From Catenulispora sp. GP43 (GTDB lineage: Bacteria > Actinomycetota > Actinomycetes > Streptomycetales > Catenulisporaceae), in the NCBI RefSeq assembly GCF_041260665.1, contig NZ_JBGCCT010000017.1, positions 62,001 through 126,000 of the forward strand: DNA of 64,000 nt. The letters are read 5' to 3'. The position numbers were made by a program, and so were the translations under genes. The notes below the pieces were generated by a model, which ran no database searches, was not told where the DNA came from, and was given only the letters and a program-made list of their open reading frames with translations. Shown here piece after piece: positions 17,571 through 25,952 of this stretch (its first letter is position 1; every line of letters starts with the position of its first letter).

Positions 17571-17606
17571 GGCGCTCTGGTCGAGCATCCGGCGCCGCGG
17601 CGACCG

Positions 17607-17718
17607 CGGTCTTCGCCTCGTGTTCGGAGACCGACCGGTACAGGTTGCCGATCGGGGAGCCCCCTAACCCGAGACCGGTCAGGGCGACCGGCGTGTTCGC
17701 GGTCTTCCGCCGGTTCAT
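17607..17718 (-). pseudogene. Truncated aldo/keto reductase (L-fucose dehydrogenase-like), 5' end only
   Basis: The ATG at 17718 overlaps the SDR stop (ATGA), so this was the last gene of the operon. About 37 residues match the start of aldo/keto reductases of the L-fucose / D-threo-aldose 1-dehydrogenase group: VALTGLGLGGSPIGNLYR followed by a helix EHEAKTAVAAA. Homology then stops and the frame runs into low-quality sequence. The catalytic Asp-Tyr-Lys-His residues and about 270 residues are missing. This enzyme would have oxidised the free deoxysugar to its lactone. Confidence 0.75.
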
Positions 17719-18482
17719 CGGCCCAGCCATCCGCCGTCGACCGGCAGGATCGTGCCGTGCAGGTAGGCGGCGGCGTCCGAGGCGAGGAAGACGGTCGCGC
17801 CGGCCAGGTCGTCGGCGGTCCCCCAGCGGCCCGCCGGGATGCGCGCCAGGATCGCCGCGCTGCGCTCCGGGTCGTCCTGCAGGGCCCGGGTGTTGTCGGT
17901 GGCGATGTAGCCGGGGGCGATGGCGTTGACGTTGACACCGTGCGGGGCCCACTCGTTCGCCAGCGCCTTGGTCAGGCCGGCGATGCCGTGCTTGGCCGCG
18001 GTGTATCCGGGCACGGTGATGCCGCCCTGGAAGCTGAGCAGGGAGGCGGTGAAGACGATCCTGCCTCGGCCGCGCTCGACCATCTTCTCCCCCACGGCGC
18101 GGGCGAGCGCGAACTGCGCCGAGAGGTTGACCTGCAGGACCAGGTCCCAGTCGGCGTCGGAATGCTCAGTGGCGGGGGCGCGGCGGATGGTGCCGGCGTT
18201 GTTGACCAGGATGTCGACCGGCCGTTCGCGTCCGGCCAGGTCCGCGGCGAGCGCCGCGACGGCGGTGGCGTCGGAGAAGTCAGCCCGGATCGCCTCGAAG
18301 GCGCGTCCGGCGGCGGTCACGTCCTTCTCGACGTCGCTGCCGGAGGCCTCCAGGTTCGCGCTCACGCCGATGATGTCGGCGCCGGCCTCGGCCAGCGCGC
18401 GGGCCATGGCCCGGCCGATTCCGCGGCGGGCCCCGGTGACCACGGCCAGGCGGCCGGTCAGGTCGAATCGGTTCGAGCTCAT
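17715..18482 (-). CDS. Short-chain dehydrogenase/reductase in the deoxysugar operon
   Basis: 255 residues, classical SDR: cofactor motif TGARRGIGRAMA, NNAG (VDILVNNAGTIR), catalytic Ser in FTASLLSFQG and Tyr-x3-Lys in YTAAKHG, with C-terminal LPVDGGW. In oxidative L-fucose pathways an SDR of this type oxidises 2-keto-3-deoxy-L-fuconate; this function is inferred from context. The ATG at 18482 overlaps the upstream dehydrogenase stop (ATGA). A CGAATCGGTTCG palindrome falls inside codons 3-7. Confidence 0.88.
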   Translation of the reverse strand: MSSNRFDLTGRLAVVTGARRGIGRAMARALAEAGADIIGVSANLEASGSDVEKDVTAAGRAFEAIRADFSDATAVAALAADLAGRERPVDILVNNAGTIRRAPATEHSDADWDLVLQVNLSAQFALARAVGEKMVERGRGRIVFTASLLSFQGGITVPGYTAAKHGIAGLTKALANEWAPHGVNVNAIAPGYIATDNTRALQDDPERSAAILARIPAGRWGTADDLAGATVFLASDAAAYLHGTILPVDGGWLGR

Positions 18483-19525
18483 GCGGCACCGTCCGAAGCG
18501 GACTCGGCGCAGTCCACGAGCACCTTCACGTCGCCGCCGGCCTCCAGAGACTGGAACGCGCCCAAGGCGTCGGCGAGCGGCACGATCTTGCTGATCAGCT
18601 GTTCGGCCGGGACTGTGCCCTCGGCAACCAGCCGCACAGCGGTCTCGAAGTCCTCCCGGTCGTACAAGCGGGCGCCGATCAGCGTCAGCTCGCGCCAGAA
18701 GAAGCGGTGCAGGTTCACCGGCCGAGGCCGGGAATGGATCGCCACCAGGCACAACCGCCCTCGCACCGCCAGCACGTCCACCGCGGTCTGCACGCCGGCC
18801 TCGGCACCGGAGACCTCGAACGCGATGTCCGCGCCGGCCTCGCCGGTCCAGTCGCGTACGCACTCGGGCACGTCGTCGGCACCGGGATCCCACGTGTTCA
18901 GGCCCAGCTGTTCGGCCAGCCGCCGACGATGGGCGTTCGGCTCCACCACCCGCACCTTGCCGCCCGCGGCCCGGGCGACCAGGGCGATCAGGACGCCGAC
19001 CGGTCCGGCGCCGACCACGACCACCCGGTCGCCGTCCCGCACCCTGGCGCGGCCGACATCGTGCACGGCCACCGCCGTCGGTTCCACCAGCGCCGCCCGG
19101 TCCAGCGGCAGCGTCTCCGGCAGCCGGACGAGCGTCGAGGCGGGCACGGTCCACCGCTGCTGCATCGCGCCGGGCGAGTCGATGCCGATGAAATCAAGGT
19201 TCTGGCAGACATGGCTGTTGCCGCGGCGACAGGCCGGGCAGGTTCCGTCCCAGCGCAGCGGCATCACCGTCACCGGGTCGCCGGGGGCCGGGCCCTCGAC
19301 GCCGGGCCCGACGCGCAGCACGCGGCCGGACATCTCGTGTCCGAGCACGGCCGGCGCCTTGACCCGCGCGTCCATGTCGCCGTGGAAGATGTGCAGGTCG
19401 GTGCCGCAGATCCCGACGTAGGCCGGGGCCAGTTCCACCTGCCCGGGTCCGGGGTCCGCGGTCTCGGCCGGGCCGGTCGTCAGGGTGCGGGCGGCGGTGT
19501 ACCGCACGGCCAGCGGGGTCGTCAT
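18479..19525 (-). CDS. Zinc-dependent MDR dehydrogenase, polyol/sugar-acid type
   Basis: 348 residues. Catalytic zinc ligands appear in GICGTDLHIFHGD and GHEMSGRV. The structural-zinc lobe is degenerate or unusual: CPACRRGNSHVC carries three of the usual four Cys. The Rossmann motif is VVVGAGPVGVLIALVA. It is in the threonine/sorbitol-dehydrogenase branch. The ATG at 19525 follows GAAGGAAGC. The gene lies between the mutarotase and the SDR with tight spacing, implying a step in deoxysugar or sugar-acid oxidation; the exact substrate is unknown. Confidence 0.87.
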   Translation of the reverse strand: MTTPLAVRYTAARTLTTGPAETADPGPGQVELAPAYVGICGTDLHIFHGDMDARVKAPAVLGHEMSGRVLRVGPGVEGPAPGDPVTVMPLRWDGTCPACRRGNSHVCQNLDFIGIDSPGAMQQRWTVPASTLVRLPETLPLDRAALVEPTAVAVHDVGRARVRDGDRVVVVGAGPVGVLIALVARAAGGKVRVVEPNAHRRRLAEQLGLNTWDPGADDVPECVRDWTGEAGADIAFEVSGAEAGVQTAVDVLAVRGRLCLVAIHSRPRPVNLHRFFWRELTLIGARLYDREDFETAVRLVAEGTVPAEQLISKIVPLADALGAFQSLEAGGDVKVLVDCAESASDGAA

Positions 19526-19541
19526 CGTGTCAGCTTCCTTC

Positions 19542-19883
19542 TCAGGTCGGGTTCGGGGCATCGGCGAGGTGCCAGATCTCCAGCAGGTCCGACCAGCGGC
19601 CGCCGGTCGGCGACTCCGGCCGCGGCACCTGGCAGGGGTCCGTGAAGGTCCACCACCGCCGGGTCTCGGGGTCGGCCTTGATGGTCTCGAGATCGGCGGC
19701 GAAGTCCTCGCCGTGGTACTCGTAGTAGGCGAAGAGCGTGTCTTCGTGGAGGAAGATGCTGTAGTTGCGGATGTGCGCCGCTCGGAGTGCGGCTTCGACA
19801 CCCGGCCAGACTTCGCGGTGCAGTGCGAGGTATTCCTCGCGCAGCTCGGGTACCAGCCGGGCGATTTGGGCTATGCGCTGCAT
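19542..19883 (-). CDS. L-rhamnose/L-fucose mutarotase (RhaM-like)
   Basis: 113 residues, close to the usual length of about 105. RhaM-family (PF05336) features are EEYLALHREVWPGVEAALR, IRNYSIFLHEDTLFAYYEY and the C-terminal WHL. It interconverts anomers of 6-deoxyhexoses such as L-rhamnose or L-fucose in the cytoplasm. The ATG at 19883 follows AAAGG at a good distance and overlaps the damaged lactonase frame by 13 bases. Intact, unlike its two pathway neighbours. Confidence 0.88.
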   Translation of the reverse strand: MQRIAQIARLVPELREEYLALHREVWPGVEAALRAAHIRNYSIFLHEDTLFAYYEYHGEDFAADLETIKADPETRRWWTFTDPCQVPRPESPTGGRWSDLLEIWHLADAPNPT

Positions 19884-20392
19884 TTCAGACCTTTGATATT
19901 GGGCGGTTGTCGCGTCATCACCGGCCAGTCGCTGCCGTACAGGCAGCGCTCGGCCCCGAACAGCTCCAGGGCTTCGCGCAGCAGCCGGACCACCTCGGCT
20001 CGCGGTGTGCTCACGGGGAGCTCGGTGGCCAGGCCGGAGAGCTTGACCACGACGTTGCCGCGCCCGGCCAGCCGCCGCAGCGCCCGCTGCCGAGGACGGT
20101 GCCCGGCCGGATCCTCGAGCCGGACGTGCGCGACTGCCCCGACCAGCCACGGATGCCGGCGCGCGGTGTCGCGGACCCACTCGATCTCAGCCGCGGCGTG
20201 CTCGTCGGCACGGCCGGCCTCGACGGAGATCACCGAGGTGTCGGCGGGGCGGAACAGGGCGAAGTCGTCGGGCGTGAAGGGGGCATCCAGTGCCGGGACG
20301 TCCCTGAGCCACGGATAGCTGATGCCCCCGCGCGGGTCCCAGAAGTGGACGTGGGAGTCCAGCACCGCGGATTCCCGGCGCTGGTCGTTCAT
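19871..20392 (-). pseudogene. Amidohydrolase-2 family L-fuconolactonase-like gene, internally deleted and truncated
   Basis: The frame is open (173 residues) but does not make a whole enzyme; family members have about 280-290 residues. The N-terminus is intact (VLDSHVHFWDPRGG, PYPWL-like and TPDDF motifs) through VGAVAHVRLEDPAGH near residue 97. It then jumps to GRGNVVVKLSGL. About 100 residues that normally hold the middle beta strands and metal-site histidines are missing. The C-terminus also stops soon after LYGSDWPV, about 35-40 residues early. Loss of function is therefore likely. The start overlaps the upstream gene (ATGA). Confidence 0.75.
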
Positions 20393-22320
20393 TCCGAGCC
20401 CTCGGCCGGCTCGGCGTCGAACGGCGTGCGATACGACGGCTGCCGGGTCCGCAGCTCCAAGCTCAGCGTCAGCCGCACCCGCGTGGACCGGGGCAGCTCG
20501 ACCGTGAGCCACGCGCCGCCGGCCTGGGCCGACTCGGTGGTCTCGGCCGGTTTCCGGTGTCCGTAGTCGTAGAGGTCGCCGATCCATGAGGGATCCTCGC
20601 AGGCCGTGTACACGACAGTGCCGATCGTGTGCTCCGCGAAGGCGCCGGCCTGCACGATCACCGTGCGCGCGTGCTCCGGATCGAGGTTCACCAGCTCCAC
20701 GACGGTCGCCTGGGGATCGATGCTGGATACCAGCGCCGCGACCGAGGGCGGCAGCCCGGGACGTCGAGCCCGGCCGTCGTAGTAGCGCACACGTGCCTGC
20801 TGCAGACCGCCGTTGTACAACACCTGCGGCCCACCCCATGTGAGCTGGACGAGCGCCTCGGTGGCCACCGGGTTCGACTGCTGCCACAGGTGGATGTCGG
20901 CCTCGGGCACGTCCAGGCCGCGGTAGCGCTCCATGCGGGTCAGGCGGTGGCGCACCTGGGCTTGCGCGGCGGCCAGGATGCGCTCGGGATAGTCCTGGTC
21001 GTCGCCGGCCAGGAAGGCGAACCAGGACTCTTCGTGCCCTGACTCCTCCTTGCTGCGGAAGGGGCGGATGACACTCCAGTCGATACCCGAGGCGGCGCGC
21101 AGCCGCTCGATGCGCTCGCGGTCGGTGGCAGAGGCGGTGTGGTGCCACAACGCGGCGGGCACGACCAGGGGCATCGGGTTGTAGTCGAACCAACCGTCGT
21201 CGCCGTACCGGTACGGGACGTGCAAGGTGTCGGTGGCGACGTCGTCGAGCAGCTGGATGGTCCACTTGGACTGCAAGCTGGAGTCGGCGTCCTTGAACGC
21301 CATCGTCTTGCCCTGCGCGATGACCCCGTCCAGCGTGGCGGCCACCATGTCCAGGAAGGAGTCGTCGCCGGTGACCGTGGCCGCGGCGAGGGCGGCGACC
21401 GCGGCGGCGGGCCCGACACTGTGCCAGCCGTGCGGCCAGTTCCAGCCGTAGTGGCCGCCGTACCAGCGTCCTTCCAGCAGGCCGCCGACGGTTCCGTCCG
21501 GGGCGACGTTGTCGGGAATGACACCGCCGTTGGCGACGGCCCGTTCCCGCCACGCGCCGACGTACTCCACAATCCAGTCCCGATAGCGCTCCTCACCGGT
21601 GAGAATCAGGGCATTGAGGACCAGTCCCGTGGCCGCCAGGTTCACCGCGGTGTCGCCGACGCCCATGCGCAGCCGCAACTGTTCGCCCAACCGCGGGTCC
21701 TTGTCCAGCGGCGGGGTCTCGGTGCCCGCGGGCAGGATCCAGTTCAGGGGGAAGCCGTACATGTCGGCTTCCTTGGGCAGCCACGGATAGCTGTCGCCGT
21801 CGAACAGACCTTCCCGCTTCGGGTCGCTGCCGTTGTGGGGACGGGTGATGATGCGGTGCTCGGCGTCGTAGTTGCCGTGCGCGGGATCGGTGTAGAGCTC
21901 TGCGAAACGTACCGCGCGCTCCCGCCAGCGGGCGGGGGCGGCCATGCACAGGAAGTAGAACAGCAGCAGGCTCTCGCCCTGGTGGAACCAGTCGTATCCG
22001 CGCTCGTACTCGTCCTTGAGCATGCCGAGCTCTGTGAGCTGACGCGTCACGCCCTCCCAGTGCCGCTCCGAGGCGGCCAGCAGGTCGTCGGCGCCGCCGA
22101 GCAGATACAGCTGCGGCCAGTTGAAGAAGACCTCGTAGAAGTCGTCGCCGCCGTCGCGGGTGGACAGCGTCCCGTTGTAGTCGAGCTCGCCGCCGGGCCC
22201 GGTGAAGTCCTCGGCGAAGCGCCGCCATGACCGGTCCAGCAGGTCGAACAGCTCACGCTGCGCCAGTGCCCAGCCGGGCGGTTCGAGCACGGGCACCGAG
22301 GCCGTGATGACGCGATGCAT
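20389..22320 (-). CDS. Uncharacterised 643-residue protein, likely (alpha/alpha)-barrel carbohydrate enzyme
   Basis: Cytoplasmic, no signal peptide. The ATG at 22320 has GGAG nine bases upstream. The first 480 residues are helix-rich with many aromatic and acidic motifs: YNGTLSTRDGGDDFYEVFFNWPQLYLLGG, YDWFHQGESLLLFYFL, RPHNGSDPKREGLFDGD, WYGGHYGWNWPHGWHS and KWTIQLLDDVATDT. A beta-rich C-terminal domain (about 500-640) follows. This layout resembles alpha/alpha-toroid glycosidases or lyases, but I cannot assign a family. It lies between the importer and the catabolic genes, where an intracellular oligosaccharide-cleaving enzyme is expected. Confidence 0.75.
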   Translation of the reverse strand: MHRVITASVPVLEPPGWALAQRELFDLLDRSWRRFAEDFTGPGGELDYNGTLSTRDGGDDFYEVFFNWPQLYLLGGADDLLAASERHWEGVTRQLTELGMLKDEYERGYDWFHQGESLLLFYFLCMAAPARWRERAVRFAELYTDPAHGNYDAEHRIITRPHNGSDPKREGLFDGDSYPWLPKEADMYGFPLNWILPAGTETPPLDKDPRLGEQLRLRMGVGDTAVNLAATGLVLNALILTGEERYRDWIVEYVGAWRERAVANGGVIPDNVAPDGTVGGLLEGRWYGGHYGWNWPHGWHSVGPAAAVAALAAATVTGDDSFLDMVAATLDGVIAQGKTMAFKDADSSLQSKWTIQLLDDVATDTLHVPYRYGDDGWFDYNPMPLVVPAALWHHTASATDRERIERLRAASGIDWSVIRPFRSKEESGHEESWFAFLAGDDQDYPERILAAAQAQVRHRLTRMERYRGLDVPEADIHLWQQSNPVATEALVQLTWGGPQVLYNGGLQQARVRYYDGRARRPGLPPSVAALVSSIDPQATVVELVNLDPEHARTVIVQAGAFAEHTIGTVVYTACEDPSWIGDLYDYGHRKPAETTESAQAGGAWLTVELPRSTRVRLTLSLELRTRQPSYRTPFDAEPAEGSE

Positions 22321-22344
22321 AGGGGCTTTCTCCGTTTCGGGCGT

Positions 22345-23298
22345 TCAGCTCTTGGTGGCGCCGGCGAGCATGCCGGTCACCAGGAAGCGCTGGGAGAACA
22401 GGAAGACGATGAGGACCGGGGTGATCGCCAGCAGGGTCGCCAGCGCGAGTTCCGGGCGCTGCACGGCCAGGTCCCCGACGGTCGGGTTGAACTGGGGCAC
22501 GTCGTCGAGCAGCGTGCCCAGCCCCACCTGGACCGGCAGCTGACTGCTCTGCGGCAGCATGACGTAGGGCAGGAAGTAGTTGGTCCAGTTGGCCACGAAG
22601 CTGAAGAACCCGACCAGCGCCACGATCGGGGCGGCCAGCGGCAGCGCGACCCGCCGGAAGACGCCGAACTCGCTGCAGCCGTCCAGCCGAGCCGCCTCCA
22701 GCAGTTCCCGGGGAAGCGCGGTGCTGAAGTAGATGTAGGCCAGATACACGCCGAACGGGTAGAACGCGTACGGCAGGATGATCGACCACATCGACCCGAT
22801 CAGGTGCACGGCGTTGACTTCCAGGAACAGCGGCACGACCAGCGTCGCGTTCGGCATGAGCATCACCACGAGCGTGGCGATGAGCAGCATGCGACGGCCG
22901 CGGAACTCGGTCATCGCCAGCGCGTAGCCGGCGGGGATCGCCACGGCCAGAGTGATCACGAGCGCCAGGAACGAGTAGAGCGCGGAGTTGCGCAGCCACT
23001 GGAACATCGCGTCGCCCTGGTAGGAGGTCAGCGCGTCCCAGTTGGCCCGCAGCGCGTGCCAGGACCCGAAGGACAGCGGGTCGCCGTGCACGAGCTGGTC
23101 GTCGGTCTTGGTCGCGGCGAGCACCAGCCAGAGCACCGGCAGCACGAAGAAGACCACGAACAGGCCGAGGACCAGAGCCGGCAATGGATTGCGCGACCTG
23201 CGCGGGGCGGCACCGCGCAACCGTCCCGAGCCCGCGGCCGGCAGTACAGCCGTCCGGGTGCGGAAGGACGATACGCCAGGATGTCCCTCAGTCGGCAT
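22345..23298 (-). CDS. Carbohydrate ABC transporter permease, MalG type
   Basis: 317 residues, about six membrane helices starting at LPALVLGLFVVFFVLPVLWL. The EAA loop is EAARLDGCSEFGVFRRVALPLA. A 40-residue cytoplasmic N-terminal tail is longer than usual. The start overlaps the upstream permease by 11 bases. Second membrane subunit of the GntR-linked importer. Confidence 0.92.
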   Translation of the reverse strand: MPTEGHPGVSSFRTRTAVLPAAGSGRLRGAAPRRSRNPLPALVLGLFVVFFVLPVLWLVLAATKTDDQLVHGDPLSFGSWHALRANWDALTSYQGDAMFQWLRNSALYSFLALVITLAVAIPAGYALAMTEFRGRRMLLIATLVVMLMPNATLVVPLFLEVNAVHLIGSMWSIILPYAFYPFGVYLAYIYFSTALPRELLEAARLDGCSEFGVFRRVALPLAAPIVALVGFFSFVANWTNYFLPYVMLPQSSQLPVQVGLGTLLDDVPQFNPTVGDLAVQRPELALATLLAITPVLIVFLFSQRFLVTGMLAGATKS

Positions 23299-24208
23299 CG
23301 AAGAACCCCGATCTGGCGACGAACAGCGCGGCGACGACCAGGCCGACGAGCAGAAGCTCGACCGAGATGGCCGCGGCGGTGTTCACGTCGTTGTTCTGGA
23401 AGGCGAAGTCGTAGGAGAGCTGGTTCAGCGAGTAGTCGCGGCCCGCGACGCCGACGCTGGCCTGCGCGAGCAGCTGCGGCTCGACGAACAGCTGGGTGCC
23501 CCCGGCGAAGGCCAGGATCACCATGTAGACGATCCACTTGCGCACCATGGGGATCTGGATCCGCCGCGCGGTCTGCCAGGCGCTCGCGCCGTCGATGCGC
23601 GCCGCTTCGATGACCTCGTGCGGGATGTTGTTCAGCGCCCCGTGCATCACCACGATCCACCCGCCGGCTCCGGTCCAGAACGCGATCAGGGTGAACAGGA
23701 GCGGCAAGTGCCCGGGGGCGACGACCTGGCCGAAGGTGTCGAACCCCATTTCCCGGAGCAGGAAGCTCACCGGGCTCACCGACGGATCGAGCACGAACAG
23801 CCACACCATCACGCCCGCGGCGCCGGCCAGCGCGCCGGGGATGTAGTACAGGAACCTCAGGGCTTTGCTCACGCCGCGCGCGGACAGCCGGTGCAGCAAC
23901 AACGACAGGCCCACGACGAGCACCACCAGGGCCGCCAGCCAGAACACCAGATACAGCGCGACGTGCTCGACGGCCGGGACGAAGCGGAAGTCCGACGCGG
24001 CCCGGGAGAAGTTCGACAGGCCGGTGAAGCGGGCGTTCCCGTCGGTGAAGGCGAAGTAGACCGCATAGCAGGTGGGCACGACGCCGAACGCGATCAGCAG
24101 CACCACGTAGGCGGCGACGAAGCCGTGGCCGGCCCGGCCGGGCCACAGCGCGCGCAGGGTGCCGCGCCGCGCTGTGGTCCGGCCGGTGGTCGCGGAGGAC
24201 GTGCTCAC
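23288..24208 (-). CDS. Carbohydrate ABC transporter permease, MalF type
   Basis: 306 residues with six membrane helices. The EAA loop is EAARIDGASAWQTARRIQIPM. The GTG at 24208 overlaps the binding-protein stop (GTGA), which fixes the start; longer in-frame extensions run inside the binding-protein gene. The partner permease follows with an 11-base overlap. Confidence 0.92.
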   Translation of the reverse strand: MSTSSATTGRTTARRGTLRALWPGRAGHGFVAAYVVLLIAFGVVPTCYAVYFAFTDGNARFTGLSNFSRAASDFRFVPAVEHVALYLVFWLAALVVLVVGLSLLLHRLSARGVSKALRFLYYIPGALAGAAGVMVWLFVLDPSVSPVSFLLREMGFDTFGQVVAPGHLPLLFTLIAFWTGAGGWIVVMHGALNNIPHEVIEAARIDGASAWQTARRIQIPMVRKWIVYMVILAFAGGTQLFVEPQLLAQASVGVAGRDYSLNQLSYDFAFQNNDVNTAAAISVELLLVGLVVAALFVARSGFFDAD

Positions 24209-25587
24209 TTCGACGCCACCTGGTATCCGTCGGCCTTGGCGTAGTTCACGATGGAGTCGTGCCAGGCCGGCAGCAGGGAGCTGATGGTCTTGCCCGCGGT
24301 GACACCCGGGGTGACGGTGGCCGCCCAGACCGCCTCCTGGCTGAACTGGCCGTAGCCCCAGCCCGGCCACACCTGGCCGGCCGCGGCCGTCAGCGGTGCG
24401 GTGATGTCGTCGGCGTAGTAGCCGGACGCGGCCTGGGCCGCCAGCCAGGTCTTGGCCGCCGGCGCGTACGCCGGGTAGCCCGGGGCGAGCTTGCCCTGGT
24501 AGTCGTCCGCGGTGGTGGCCCAGGTCAGGAAGTCGGTCGCGGCCTTGAGGTTCTTGCTGTGCGCCGACACCAGCCAGGTACCGCCGCCCACGTTGCCCAC
24601 CGAGGGGCTGGCGTCGCCGGCCCACTGCGGCATCGGCGCCACACCGAGTTGGCCGGCCGGGGTCTTGAAGGTGCCCTGGAACAGTGCGCCGCCGTACCAC
24701 GACGGGCCGGGCATCATCAGGATCTTGTCGGCCTCGTTCTTGTCGAAGTCGGAGCTGAACACGCTGGAGGTCGACATGGTCTTGTTCTGGATGAGGGTGT
24801 CCAGCAGGGACGCCATCTTGGCGCAGTTCGCGCTGGTGGTGTCGACGATGACGGCCTTGGGTCCGGTGATCTGTATCTGATTTGCGCCGCACTTGCCCGC
24901 CCACATGTAGACCTCGGGCGTGAAGGTGTCGCCGGCGGCGCCGACCAGGTAGCCGGGGTGCTCGGCGGCGACCTTCTGGCCGAGTGCCTGGTACTGCTCC
25001 CAGGTGGTGGGGACCTGGTAGCCCCACTGCTTCATGAGCTTGTCGTTGTACCAGAGGACGGTCTGCGACAGGTCGTTGCGCAGGCAGTAGAGGGTGCCGT
25101 CCACGGTGCACGGGGCGTTGGCGTTGGTGGCCCAGCCGTCCAGCGTGGCCCGCGGTATCAGACCCTTGTCCAGCGGGGCCGCGAACCCGGCCCGCACCGC
25201 CCAGGTGACCTCGTTGTTCTCCGCGCTGAAGACGACGTCGGGCCAGCCGGAGCCGGTCCGGTTGAACAGGGAGACCTTGGTCTGCAGGTAGTTGGAGCCG
25301 TTGGCGTCCCCGTCGTAGGTGACGATGTCCATCTTCACCTCGGGATGGTCCTTCTGGTACAGCTGCGCGGCGGCCAGCCGGGTGGAGTCGACCCACACCG
25401 TCAGGGTTCCGCCGGTCTGCGCGGCGGGCTTCAAGCTGCCGCCGGTACCGGCCGTGCCGGCCTTGCCGGTAATCGTGCCGCAGGCGGCGGCACCGAGGGC
25501 GAACAGGGCTGCGACCGCCAGCAGCCCGGTGCGTCCGCGAGCGCGGGCCGCCCCTGGTGCGCCGACGGCATGACATTTCACGTTCAT
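24205..25587 (-). CDS. Sugar ABC transporter substrate-binding lipoprotein
   Basis: 460 residues. The lipoprotein signal ends at ALGAAAC (Cys about 31), then GTLTVWVDSTRLAAAQLYQ begins the CUT1 binding-protein fold. The ATG at 25587 has GTGGAG upstream; an in-frame start at 25851 is rejected because it would bury the signal peptide. First gene of the operon, divergent from a GntR regulator. The presence of mutarotase and lactonase downstream suggests a deoxyhexose-containing oligosaccharide as ligand. Confidence 0.92.
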   Translation of the reverse strand: MNVKCHAVGAPGAARARGRTGLLAVAALFALGAAACGTITGKAGTAGTGGSLKPAAQTGGTLTVWVDSTRLAAAQLYQKDHPEVKMDIVTYDGDANGSNYLQTKVSLFNRTGSGWPDVVFSAENNEVTWAVRAGFAAPLDKGLIPRATLDGWATNANAPCTVDGTLYCLRNDLSQTVLWYNDKLMKQWGYQVPTTWEQYQALGQKVAAEHPGYLVGAAGDTFTPEVYMWAGKCGANQIQITGPKAVIVDTTSANCAKMASLLDTLIQNKTMSTSSVFSSDFDKNEADKILMMPGPSWYGGALFQGTFKTPAGQLGVAPMPQWAGDASPSVGNVGGGTWLVSAHSKNLKAATDFLTWATTADDYQGKLAPGYPAYAPAAKTWLAAQAASGYYADDITAPLTAAAGQVWPGWGYGQFSQEAVWAATVTPGVTAGKTISSLLPAWHDSIVNYAKADGYQVASK

Positions 25588-25952
25588 GAACGACTCCACT
25601 GCGCTGGGGCACCGCCGAGCTTCGGCTGGGCGGACCGGATGGGGAATATGTGTCGTACTCATCTGGTCGCGGTGGCCCGCGGGAAGCCCTCGCACCGATA
25701 TTGCCGATCGGTTACCGGTAACACACCTGCCCGGTTCCCTGTGGCACACATAACAGCTGCGCATGGGCCTTTGCGTCAAGGGGTCGGCGCACATCTCCGC
25801 AAGATCTTTTGGCGCGTCGGCTATCTGGATCTCGATTATGCCCGCATTCATCCGGACATGGGCGTGCGAATCGCGCCGATGAGTAGGACCTATCTAGCTC
25901 CTGATGATGCCCACATGTATGCTCCTTGGCACCACGACGAAGGAGAGACACC
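25588..25952. promoter_or_regulatory. Divergent control region between importer operon and GntR gene
   Basis: 365 bases without a gene. It contains the perfect palindrome GTTACCGGTAAC at 25711-25722 and, on the minus strand, a TTGACG -35-like hexamer at 25779-25774 with no clear -10 at normal spacing. Near the GntR gene, AGGA and TCCT half-sites around 25889-25903 could be its operator, but this is weak. Confidence 0.5.
25711..25722. promoter_or_regulatory. Palindrome GTTACCGGTAAC, LacI-type operator candidate
   Basis: A perfect 12-base palindrome. It shares the GTTA-N-CG-N-TAAC pattern with sites at 31232-31243 and, less exactly, 36263-36274, all upstream of sugar-use genes. It could put this operon under a LacI regulator in addition to GntR. 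Confidence 0.55.

Noticed and set aside
18464-18475. CGAATCGGTTCG palindrome in the SDR gene as an operator
   Set aside because: It encodes codons 3-7 of the SDR and has no promoter beside it. It may be a fortuitous match, so it is mentioned but not listed as a site.
17451-19421. Long plus-strand frame (656 codons) across the dehydrogenase genes
   Set aside because: Only its first 40 or so codons are protein-like (the MFS remnant). The rest is antisense to well-supported SDR and MDR genes and is low-complexity Arg/Ser/Pro.
20389-22320. Assigning the 643-residue protein to GH154, GH88/105 or a dehydratase family
   Set aside because: The helical-barrel feel is suggestive but no diagnostic motif could be matched by eye.
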